64,000 nucleotides of DNA from Pterois miles (taxonomy: Eukaryota; Chordata; Actinopteri; Perciformes; Scorpaenidae). Every line of letters starts with the position of its first letter. Within the stretch, counting starts at the first letter, position 1. Under the pieces are notes generated by a model. The model worked only from the letters and a program-made list of their open reading frames with translations, had not been told where the DNA came from and did no database searches. Location: NCBI GenBank assembly GCA_947000775.1, contig CAMQGK010000008.1:3096001-3160000 (forward strand), written 5' to 3'. Made by a program: the position numbers and the translations under genes. Of this stretch, positions 25,131 through 37,501 are shown one piece after another.

Positions 25131-26227
25131 TTATGAAAAAGTGAGGCATTTTCAGGATTAACAAGTTTATTCTACTGACAAACTGATCCGCAGTGTAGAT
25201 CCACGTCTGTACACACTGGGGGGCACATGGTGCTGACACAGCAAACACACAAACAAACCTACAACGCTAACAATATTCATGTAAACTGAAGCCATTGTTA
25301 GACAAGACCACAGATGACCATGGCTCATACGTGTCTTTTTGCAACAGAGAAATGTACAATCAGCACAAAAAACAAATTGCTCTTAAATTCATAGGATTAT
25401 ACAAAACATTATTCTAATAAATGGAGAGTCTACTTAGGAAGCAGGTGTAAAGCAAACTCTGTGCTACATGATGGTGGGAGGTTTTCCTGACACACTTCTC
25501 TCTTTCCTTTATAGGAATAGTTTGACATTTAGAGTTACAGTAGATGAGAACATATATACACTATGTGTATTTCAAAAATGCCAAACTATTCCTTCATCTA
25601 CGCTGTGAAATCGAACTAAGCTACTGTATATGGGTGCTTCACAAGAGAAAATAATTTCTGATATGGTGATACACTCTGTGGTCTTAGATAATTATAGTTG
25701 GGGCAACTTGCAGAGAACAGATTAAAACATGGATGAAGCAGAAAAAGTAAAGCTTAGCTTGTGTCACACTCTGAAGGCAAAAATTATAATCCAGGGATGG
25801 GTTTCCCTGAAGCGTCTTTAAGCTATCTCTCTTTTATCATCAGTGGAACAAAGATAGGTGCTTACATGCAGAGAGACAGAGAATAGCTTGAACACAGTTT
25901 TTTGAAGCAGTCAAATTAGCTCTGGGTTGAAAATCTTTAGCCAGAGCTTTGTTTAATTCTGAAAGTAACTTTGTCTTTTCTGCCAACTTTAACACGTGGA
26001 GTGTCTCGCCACGACAATGTTACAGTGGGGGAGGTGCTTGCAGCCAACACATTTTTGGCTTCAGGGAAGTGACTGCCACAAGTAGAACCTGATCTAACTC
26101 TTCCTACTGATGGCTCTGTGTTGCCTACGATGCCGCCAGTTGACTCCGCAACACACGGCTGTGTGTCTTCCGTGTATCCACTTAGTGGAGGCATCGCAAA
26201 AAGCAAAGGCGTGTTTCCAAGCAACGG
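25105..26227 (-). other. nedd8: Probable nedd8 3' untranslated region
   Basis: No coding frame is supported here. The - strand poly(A) signal candidate is TTTATT at 25125-25130. The UTR extent is inferred only from that signal and from the neighbouring slc7a8 end. Confidence 0.35.
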
Positions 26228-27477
<1,250 letters not shown>

Positions 27478-28040
27478 CTTTGTTGTTTGTTTTTATCAAA
27501 TAAACTAAAGCAGTATGATTATTTAATAACTGGATCTATGATTTGATATACGATAATTACACTGTAATACGGTATTTTTGAGAGGAAACTCGATATTCAT
27601 TTCCATCCAAAACTGTAACGGGCGTTTCCTGTGTGTCTCAGTGATTCCCGCCGCCGCCTCCTTGAGTGTGTGACAACGGTTCCGCTTCAACTTGATTTCG
27701 GACTTCGTATTTGCTTCATTTAGCAAGTCTACCGTCGGAAAAACACATAATTTGGCCTAAAATATCTTTTACGCTATCGTGAGTATTGCCCCAACGAAAG
27801 CAGACTGACATTTATTGAACGAATACCTAAAATAACCCTTACGACATCAGCGCGACGTGGCGGAAATCGAAACTTGTATTTGTAGTTTTTGCCGGCGCAC
27901 CGCCTACTAGCTAAAGCTCCTTATAAAACTACAAGGTGGCTGTCAGTTAACGTCAGTTAGTGTCCGCCCCCGTAAAGCTTCCCGCGCATGCGAGCTGGGG
28001 AAAACAGCGGAACCGACAGACGCAACTAACTTACCTCAAG
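27478..28040. promoter_or_regulatory. Bidirectional promoter between nedd8 and gmpr2
   Basis: The two genes start in opposite directions about 1.1 kb apart (ATG to ATG). The stretch around 27840-28020 is locally CpG-rich (gcgcgacgtggcgg, cccgcgcatgcg), as expected for a shared CpG promoter. A probable non-coding first gmpr2 exon ends at 28040 with the donor gtaaat after acctcaag. No TATA box is obvious. Confidence 0.5.
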
Positions 28041-28584
28041 GTAAATACTTTATTTTATAAATCTAAAATACAACTCATTCGTTGACGAATTAATAGTTTG
28101 TGCATAGGTAAACGGTTTTCAATGTTTAAATTTATCAAGTTGTTTGAAATTTGACACTTTCAGCATAGGTAACCTTGAATTTTGACATCGGGGCTCAAGA
28201 AGCAACGCTGCTCTCATGTTTGTGGTGTGGTTTAGTGTCAATAGCATTAGCAATAGCAGTTTTAGTGCTAGCTAGCTAAAGACTGTATTATTACATCTCT
28301 ACCAGATAACACTTCTGGATCATTTTAATATATCTTATTCAATGCGAGAATGATGTTTGTTTGCTTTGCTACACCATGTCCGACGTAGCTAGTTTGTGAC
28401 ATTTGATGACCATATGCTAGCGTGTAACAGGAGGAAAGGGCAGTGTAATAATAAGAAAAGACAACACAAAGCAGGCGACCTGGACTCTGATTTCCCTCTC
28501 TGTCTTTCACAGATTTACAGTCAAGGACAAACTACTCCATTTCTCTTTTTTTTTGTTTCACTTCCTGTAAATCCTCTTTTCAAA

Positions 28585-31454
28585 ATGCCTCGCATTGAGA
28601 ATGACATCAAACTGGACTTCAAGGATGTGCTCCTCCGTCCAAAGCGGAGCACACTCAAGTCAAGAAGTGAGGTAGATGTGAACCAGCTGTGACTCCCCTG
28701 AATACAGATGTTTGCATGAAGCTTTAGTTATCATTTGAGTGAGCACACATCCATTTAGTAAAGTAGGGACAAGTAGCTCATTCACGTTTTACCCAGAAAA
28801 AGGCCTGCTGTCCTGTGACTGTAGTAACATACTATGAATCGTAGCTCAAATAAATCATTTTCTTGTCCTTTGAACAAATCAATGATCGAATTAAGTACAC
28901 TAATGTCTCATTGTTCTTGCTTTCCCAGGTAGATCTATTGAGGAGCTACACTTTCAGGAATTCAAAGGGTACTTATAGAGGCATCCCCATCATTGCTGCA
29001 AACATGGACACCGTGGGGACCTTTGAGATGGCCCTGGCTTTGCACCAGGTAAATTATGCATTACACAAGACAGTGCTGTTCCAAATATCATTTGCCGGGC
29101 TACGGTGAGAAAATACTCAAAGGTATTCGAAGCTTCGCAGAGCAGCGCAACGTGGCAGGCTGACATTTTCTTCTGTCTTTATATCATGAGCTATTTTGGG
29201 ATTTGTACATTATAATTACAAACTTACATATTAAAAAATGTAAAATGAAGCATTTGACTAGTGATTTGGAGGCTGAATACCATGGCAATGGTTGAAGCTT
29301 CGAAGCATTCGGGTCAGCCCTAACATGGGATGTGTATTATTTCATGTTCATTGAGCACAGAGGATTAGAATATATTTGAATGTTATTTTGCATTAAAAAC
29401 AACATTTGGATGTTGTTGGAGTCAGTTAATTGTTTTGTCAGAATGAAAAGTGATTAAGATTCTGTTTTTCTCTTTCACTAGTTCACTCTCTTCACCACAG
29501 TTCACAAACATTACTCCGTGGATGACTGGTGTGAGTTTGCAAAAAATAATCCAGAATGCCTGAAGGTACTTAAAAGTGTTAATTATTACGTAACCCTTCA
29601 TTTCAAGAAGTGTATCAATGGTGGTATTTGTTGTAAAACAAGTATATCCCATCTCTGCGTATTTCACAGAACGTAGCAGTCAGCACTGGGACTGGGGATG
29701 GTGACTTTGACAGGATTTCAGCCATCTTGGCAGCAGTGCCACAGCTGCAGTACATCTGTGTCGACGTGGCTAACGGCTACTCTGAACATTTTGTTCACTT
29801 CGTCAAAGACGTCAGGGCGAAGTTCCCCACTCACACTATAATGGTCAGTAGGTGTCTGCCTGTAAACTGCATTATGTGGGTGTTCACAGGTCAACATTTC
29901 TTTAATAAGTAATAAATAAAACATGTTAATTTTTTTTATTTGGCTCAGGCAGGAAACGTGGTGACCGGAGAGATGGTAGAGGAGCTGATCTTGGCTGGTG
30001 CTGACATCATCAAAGTAGGCATCGGACCAGGTGATCACAGTGTGACACAGTTTTATGTCTATGTGTTATTTATGAACTTTTAGCTGGTTAAGAAGCAGTC
30101 GCAATTTTATGTTGATGCCTCTATATGACCTACATAAATAAACAAGACCATCAGCGAGAAGATTGTCTATTTCTATATAGTTATTCTTAATGATAGTCAT
30201 CGGTGCCACCGGGTTCAGTACCTTAACTTCAGTGGGGCCTCTGGCAGCGGCCAGCCCACCACAGAAAGACATGTATCTGGCTTTGCTGCCGTCTATTATC
30301 TACAGACGGAGCTCCGGTGGGAGGTGGAGAGCTCCGAGCATGGCAGTGAGGTAATGTTCTGGCCGGAGCCAGGTTGCCGCTGGTAACTAACACTGACACC
30401 ACACTACTGGAGGCTCAGGCCGTATTACTGAGCCTGCAGGAGTGAAGGGAGAGGTAGACTGTCAGACCCTGCTGCAGTAAAACGAGAGGTTCTCTAAAGG
30501 GAATCTAGTGCTCAGAAACACGACCATTTCACCCTCATCATCACCCTGTATCATCCTCTACAGGCTCTGTGTGTACCACCCGCAAGAAGACAGGGGTGGG
30601 GTACCCCCAGCTCAGCGCTGTGATCGAGTGTGCGGATGCAGCCCATGGCTTGGGCGGCCATATCATCTCTGTGAGTCACTTTCTTCTCTGATAACCAGTT
30701 ATCTAATCATGATAAGGATTAAATGGTTCCTGGTTCATATTGAGCGGACAGAGTGGTATTGATTTCTCATCAAACTCTGGGCAACAAAGAACTATTCCTC
30801 TAAAGTAAGACTTATTGATCATCCACCGCTACTCTTCTCACCGTTACTGTGGCTTCGATGTGCATTTCAACCTGAAAATGTGCAGCCCCATCTTTTGTCA
30901 CATGCAGCCATGATAAACATGCAGTCGCTCTCATAACATTGTGTTTTGTTTTTTCTTTCACGCAGGATGGGGGATGTACTTGCCCCGGAGATGTCTCAAA
31001 GGCTTTTGGTGCTGGAGCCGACTTTGTCATGCTGGGTGGTATGCTTGCTGGCCACTCAGAGAGTGGTGGGGAGGTTATTGAGAAAAATGGCAAGAAATAC
31101 AAGCTGTTCTACGGAATGAGCTCCGACACGGCGATGAAGAAACACGCAGGAGGCGTGGCGGAGTACAGGTCAGAGTTATTCTTGCATATATAAAAATATG
31201 TCAGTCTTTCTTATGTGTTTGTGATTGGTGTGTACGATAATCCCAGTGTGTTTTTTGCCTCCAGAGCGTCGGAGGGGAAGACAGTCGAGGTTCCTTACAA
31301 AGGTCCGGTGGAGATGACGATACGAGACGTCCTGGGCGGGGTCCGCTCCACATGCACTTACGTCGGGGCGGGCAAACTGAAGGAGCTGAGCCGCAGGACC
31401 ACCTTCATCAGGGTCACCCAGCAGCTCAACACCGTCTTCGGCAATGACAGCTGA
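28585..31454 (+). CDS. gmpr2: GMP reductase 2
   Basis: Eight coding exons (28585-28671, 28929-29048, 29482-29565, 29670-29843, 29949-30030, 30564-30670, 30966-31168 and 31265-31454) join in phase to 348 residues, the same length as human GMPR2. The enzyme reductively deaminates GMP to IMP with NADPH in purine salvage. It has the IMPDH/GMPR TIM-barrel layout: the start MPRIENDIKLDFKDVLLRPK, the IAANMDT strand, GPGSVCTTRKKTGVGYP with the catalytic cysteine at residue 186, DGGCTCPGDVSKAFGAGAD for phosphate binding, and GGVRSTCTYVGA near the C-terminus. No CBS insert is present, which separates it from IMP dehydrogenase. GMPR2 rather than GMPR is chosen from its place beside nedd8 and near tinf2. 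The upstream frame 28396-28584 is 5' sequence, not part of the protein. Intron 5 holds a GC-rich stretch (30190-30480) of unknown origin. Confidence 0.95.
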
Positions 31455-32355
31455 ACGTCCAGCTCGGTCTGGCTGCAGATCGAACGATAAGTCTGTAACA
31501 CTGCCTGATGCTGTTTGTACACTGACCATGTGTAAACACAAGTGAACAGACATGAATATTAACACTTAAATACTGACCTTTTACTATCCTTATTGGTTGT
31601 TTTTTGACATGAGCTAAGGTTCAATGCAATTTAATATATTGGGTTATGACTTTATTGACATGAACTGTCATGTTACTTGTTTCATACAATATACAAAATG
31701 TGTTGGAGAGTCATCATTCTTGTCTTATCATTGTTCTTCCTTAATTTTTCTGCAAATCTATAAACAGTATCTACATGTCTTTATGCCTTGTGCCGAGATC
31801 CTACTGTAAGCCTTTGTCACACATATACAATTATAGCAAATGTCTTAAATTATTTAGAAAGTACTAAAATTAATGTAATTGTTAGAAATGCAATCATTCC
31901 ATCACTCTTGAATTTTTGCACTTTAATGATAGAGATTCTAATATTTAGCTTACATTATTGTTTCATTCATAGATATGTTTTGAATTTTTTTTTTAAACGG
32001 TAGGTGAATTAGATTTTGGGAGAGTTTATATATGGACCAGTACTATGCAGCTTTTCTCCTCTCTGGTTCTAGCTGCTCCTGATTAGTACCAAAGTTCGTG
32101 TGGGCTTATGTTAGGACTATGCACATTCAAATGACTTTATGGTTCATTACAGCCTTTGAATTATGTGGTCATTCCTTGCAGGTTCTTACGCTATGAGTAT
32201 TGGGTATGGTTTAGTTAGTTACTCCGCTTCAAGCTGTTCTTCCATGATCTGTGTTGTTTCATTTTCTTAATGTTGCATTGGTGTCAAAATGGCATGAAAG
32301 TGTTTTTAAATTCACTTGTTTTAACCAGTCAATAAAAACAATCCATGTCTTAGAA
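31455..32355 (+). other. gmpr2: gmpr2 3' untranslated region with poly(A) signal
   Basis: The sequence after the stop is AT-rich and non-coding. AATAAA at 32331-32336 is the likely poly(A) signal, placing the transcript end near 32355. The end point is inferred. Confidence 0.5.
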
Positions 32356-32996
32356 TATTACTGGTTTTATTACTGATCGGATCCTTCAAAATCAATGTAA
32401 GTACAACACAAAAGACAAGTTCCTTGTCATTCTGTCTGTAAGATAACTGCACTGTGTCACCAGTAGATGGCGACAAACACCATAAACTGGCAGGCAGAAC
32501 AAGCAGAAGTTAAAACAAAATGGCACAGTAGAAATAACTCCAAACACAAACAGTGAAAGCTGAATATATGACAGTTTCTTATAGTGTATGATGTGTATGT
32601 TGCATAATAAAAAGAACCCCATTGCTCACTATTGCTATTTGCACTAAAACTGCCGTATACATTGTCAGCAACTCAACACTTATCAATGAAATTTATACTC
32701 ATCCAGTGAAAGCAAAATGTGTTATTACTGTCGATATTTGTAGCGATGCATTTCTTAGCTTTGTATAATGATTAGCCATGATCAGAGGTGTACCACCCAT
32801 CACTCAAGTTCACAAACCACCTCTGTGATTCATATGTCACCCAAAGTTGCTCCACAGGAACAACTATCCAAATGAGAGTAGCTGCACGTTCCACTGCTGT
32901 ATCTGTTGCTGCTGTGCTTTTGGTAAACCTTCCCACAGGAGCACTTCCACAGTAGATTCTGGGCATTTTTCTTAGCTATTGAAGAGGGCCAGGTCC

Positions 32997-34262
32997 TATT
33001 TGTTGAAGCTTGTATTAATTGTGATTATTTCCTCCCTCTGGTGCCATCCGGTTCTGCTGAAGAAGGGCAGCGAGGAAGTGAGGAAGTTCCGAAACACCTC
33101 CACCACTTCGGAAACTCTGTGTTGTTTCTCCGTTTTGACATCTTTCTGCTGCCCAAAAACAACATTTGAACTGACTGACGCATCACAACATTTGTCATAC
33201 TCTGTTGGGAGAGAGCTGAGCTAGTTACCTTCACAGCGCAGACCATAGACAGGTGCATCCTTCTTCTCCAAGTTCTTTGCAGACTCTTTGTCACATAGAC
33301 CGACGGTCCAGTCAGAGTCTTGGGAAAGACTGACCGTCCACCTCTGATAGTTAGAAAATGTCTGGGTACTACGGATTAGAAGAGTGGCAGAACATTGCCC
33401 GAGGCAGCTACTGTAGAAAACCTTCCTTTTGTCTTTGGACAGCGACATGCCAGGGCCAAAAATTTGTGGGTCAAAGATCAGGTCTGACCTAGGAGTAATG
33501 AGCTCCTGGTGGTTTTCTGGGTCCACAAGAGTCAATAGGGATCCCCAGAAGTGGCCTGCTTGCTTCACCATCTCTTCACCATTCTGTCTTATCTCCTGAA
33601 CCAGTTTCTCTTGATCACTGCCAGGCTCCAAGCCTTTTCTCAGATCCACAACCTTGGCCTTCTCCACATCCTGATGCACCTGAGAATACATCTGGAGGAA
33701 CCTGAAGGTGTCCTTCTCCTTCTGTGCTGCCTGCATGCTGCTCTTGCTGCTTCTGATAGACACCATACGGGCAGACACTGAGCTCTGAACGCTGGTCAGG
33801 GCGACGTCACGCAGGTTAGTCACAGCCTCAATGAGACGCACACTAGAGCAACCCAGTTTCTCTCTTTCACTCTTCTCCCACTTTTCCAAACTCACGTGCT
33901 CGTCATTGGTTTTCACCTGTAAGGCCTTCTGCTCAGCGTTGAGCTTCTCCACGAGCTCTTTGTGGGCTGTAGAGAAGGTCTTCATGTTGTGAAGGCGGTG
34001 CTGGTCTTCAACAGTGCAGGAAACGCACACACAGGTCATGTCATCCAAGCAGTAGTACTCCAGGAGTTTGCCATGCTGGGGGCATTTAGTGGTGCCACAT
34101 AAAGCCATGGGCTCACACAGGAGTGGTCAGGTGGGCCTGGAGGTGCTGGACGCACATGGAGATCTCACATTTCATGCAGGTCTTCCGTGCCGGTTTTCGG
34201 TCCTCCTCTGTGCACATGTCACAGAGGATGACTTGTGGCTCCTTTTGTAGGGTTTCAGACAT
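32997..34262 (-). pseudogene. Decayed TRIM-like B-box/coiled-coil/SPRY gene
   Basis: An ATG at 34262 on - opens MSETLQKEPQVILCDMC, a B-box1-like zinc-binding start (C-x2-C, then KTCMKC), but meets TGA at 34115-34113. A second frame opens at 34108 and runs 295 codons to a stop at 33221. It gives a B-box2 (CPQHGKLLEYYC ... CVCVSC ... H), a coiled coil (about residues 45-190) and the first part of a PRY/SPRY domain (LIFDPQIFGPGMSLS; WTVGLCDKES). The same frame continues as plausible coding sequence past that stop to about 32997. No RING domain or intron is seen. The family is the large fish TRIM/finTRIM-like group. Two frame breaks and a truncated SPRY argue for a pseudogene, possibly a retrocopy. 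A truncated expressed protein from 34108 remains possible. Confidence 0.6.
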
Positions 34263-34513
34263 GACTGCAAAGCCAGGAAGATCTTGGGACTAATTTCTCT
34301 TGTGTTTCTGTTGAATGAAATGGTCTTGAATTTACTCGCTGGTCCCGCAGAGTCTGGCGTGATAGTTTGAGCTGCTTTCCAGCTGTATCATTTCCTAGGA
34401 AAGAAACTGTCCACAGTATACACATAAATTTTTCTTTTATGGCATTATGACGGTGTTATTGTTCACCTTACTGCTCATAAAAAGCCTGACGTCATTTAAG
34501 AAAGATTTACTTC

Positions 34514-35578
34514 GCCTTACAAAAAAGGATTTTATTCAAGTATACTATTAGCATACTTCTGTAAAAACCTAAAATAAGAGAGTATGCTTTCACATTAGTT
34601 TTTATGTACTTATCAGAGATGAACTTACCAAAATAGTACTTAAGAAAACTTGGCAAGTGTGCTTGGCAAGTATACAGAAAAGTCCAAGTATACTTGGCTT
34701 ATACTGAAAAGTATACAGAAAAGTGTAAGTATATTTGGCAAGTACTCCAAGTTAACTTAAAGAAAACTTACAAGCAGTAAAAACTAGTAAACTAGTGGTT
34801 TACTGCAAGTATTCTTCAAAGTGTACGTCCATAAACCAAGTATATAACTAGCAAACTAACAGTATACCTGTAAGTTCAGTTGTAGTATAGTTCATATTAT
34901 AGTTGCAGTATAATATATAACTTGGATGTAAACTACTTTTTAGTTTGAACTAAAAAGTGGGCCAGCTTATACCCAAGAAGTACTGAATTAGTACACTCAC
35001 AAGTACACTACTAGTACACTAATATTAGTATACTTATTGCATAAAGTATACTTGGGATAATACTTGAACTTGAAGTTTACATTATAAAATAAACTTGAAG
35101 TATACTTCTATTTTGTAAAGGACAGGTAAAACCCACACAGTAAACTTAAGTATACTTAAAGTATTTTCCCAAGTATATGTATAAGTATACTAATATCAAT
35201 GGACTAATATACTTGAACGTGCACTACCAATACTTCTTGGGACTAAATTGGCCCACTTTTTAAGTTTATAAAAGTATACTTTTCAGTATACTTTAAATGT
35301 AAGAGTAGTTTGAGTCCACAACTAGTTTACATCAAAGTATTGTGTGCTACAAGTGAACTTATAAGTATACTGTTAAGTAATATTTCTCTAAACTTTTCAG
35401 TGTTCTTTTCTGTACACTTGTCGGTATAAGCCAAGTGCAATTAAGTATTATTTTAAGTTATATCTCTGATAAGTACAAAATAAATAATCTGAAAGTGTTT
35501 ATTTTATTGTAAATTAAAAAGAAGGATACTAATAGCATACTTAATACACACTACATAAACTTCTTTTTTCTAAAGGAG
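34514..35578. mobile_element. Fold-back (long imperfect palindrome) element rich in AGTATACTT
   Basis: The left part (for example tactattagcatacttctg near 34542 and gtacttatcagaga near 34607) reappears reverse-complemented at the right end (tctctgataagtac near 35464 and actaatagcatactt near 35528). Inner words pair too: gggccagcttatacccaag near 34961 with cttgggactaaattggccc near 35236. The centre lies near 35060-35120. The whole is dense in the self-complementary word AAGTATACTT. This architecture fits a non-autonomous fold-back DNA element with arms of about 500 bases. No transposase is present. Confidence 0.6.
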
Positions 35579-36039
35579 TCAGGGTAGAAAACAGAGGATA
35601 ACTAATGTTAAAGCCGCCAAAATGACCCTAAAGGATAAATATCTTTCTATAAAATATTTTCAACCAAAAAATGAACATAACCTTGATGAAGGTGGGATTT
35701 ATTGCAGGGTTGTTGCATTAGACTGTGCACATTACACAGCTAAGTGTAGCTGACAAACTAGCAATTGAGGATATATATTATTAAATGATCTCTAGTTTCA
35801 TTATGCATTATGTAACTTGTATTTCTACCATATATAATAAGATAAAAAGGATGTGGATAAACTGCAGTCCACATGGTGTTCATGTATCTGGATCCACTGG
35901 GTGGTTTTTATGTATGGACTGAACCAGAACACCACAAAAAATATCTCCTGGCTTATTTCTTTTGCTGTGCTTAAGGTAGGAACTCCAAACCCTTCATTAA
36001 CTGACATTAGTGATAATGTCTTCTTGATACTGCCACAGG

Positions 36040-37483
36040 AAACATGAACGATAGCATCCTTGGAGGTAATTAGCCAAAGAAAAAGTAGGTAGGTTTACCT
36101 TATCATAACCGTTAGCATAATGCTACTAGCAGGCTAACCTGTCACATGCCCTGCGCGCAGTGAAGCATCACCTAGGCTAGTTAACGCTAGCTAATGCTAA
36201 TGTATAACGCTACCGCTAATGCTAACAAACAAATCAAACACAAACTCTGGCCGCAGCTCAATCGACCGATGATGGTAATCAATTGTTTGTAACGTCACTA
36301 AACGTTACCATAGTCTCGGATATCCTTGCTGGACGAAAGAAACTATTTAACGTCACATTTTAGCGAGTTTCGCTCGCTAGTTAGCTAGCCGCTAACATGA
36401 TCGACATGATTTTTTTTTTTTAAACAAAATAAGGCTAGAACCTAATTAAACGCCAGTGTTACTTACTTAATGATTTAGTTAACATGAAATAATCAATAGG
36501 TAGTTTATATTTAAGTTGTTTAAGCTGCAGCATGGCAGTTAAAAGTTTAACGTTAAAAGTTTAGCATTTAACACGAATTAACTTCATCAGAGTATATTTT
36601 ATTGTCACTTTCTTCTTCCACTGATTTCAGTTTTGAAATTAGCTGACTCATCTCTGGTAACTCTGCTATGAATGAGGTGATAAGCAAAATATGATGCATA
36701 AAAGATTGAACCAGATAGCAGTAATGTTATATAACCTTGAAGTTAAAAATTAGCTTTAGATCTAGTACATGTAAGTGCTGCAAGCACATTGGTCAGTAAT
36801 ACAAATGAAATCTGTAAAGAGCACTTAGAGCAGTGAAATAGATCATTTACCTAAAAATGCGAAATCATTTTTGATAATGAAATCATATATTGCTCACAAT
36901 ATGGACATTTATGTATTTACATAAGTAACATTTTGAATGCAGGCTATTATTACTTATAGTAAATGACAGATCCTCGTACTTCTGCATGGTGAAATGGCTG
37001 TCAGCTAATAATTCATTACACCTCTCATAAACCAGTATTTTTTAACATCCTATTTAGTTTAAAGTAGAGGTGGGTCATATGGATCTTCTATCACAGTATC
37101 TGTCATTTCATATGTATCATACATTTTTCTCAAAGTTCAGTTAAATAAAACAAATAGATAAATCTGTCTTTTTTAGGCTTAAATCCACACCTGACAAATA
37201 AAGTGCTTCATCAGATTGTCACTAATAATCCTCCTCACTGATTTGCAAAGTTGCCCACAATCACCAAATACAACCAGAAATATTAAAGAGATATCTACTA
37301 CTATATAAGCTATATAGAAAAATCTGTGACCGATGGCAAATGTATATGATGTAGAAAAAGATGAAAGTGCATTCAGATATTTATCTTTCCAGGTTTATAT
37401 TATTTTATTAATGAATAAATATTTTCTTTGGGTATCAACCCTTTCTAAACAGAAAGTTGATACCCTGTCTGCTTTTCTTCCAG
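36040..37483 (+). promoter_or_regulatory. homez: Upstream region and probable promoter of homez
   Basis: The stretch 36100-36410 has repeated gctaacgctagc-type words and scattered CpG, unlike the AT-rich flanks, and may hold the transcription start. A 3' splice acceptor (ttcttccag, ending at 37483) lies 18 bases before the homez ATG, so a non-coding first exon upstream is expected. I could not place it. Confidence 0.3.
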
Positions 37484-37501
37484 GGCTCACGCTGTCCGCA
37501 G

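Noticed and set aside
37457..37501. N-terminal extension of homez from the open frame
   Set aside because: The frame begins at TTG and crosses a clear polypyrimidine tract and acceptor ending at 37483, so it is intron sequence.
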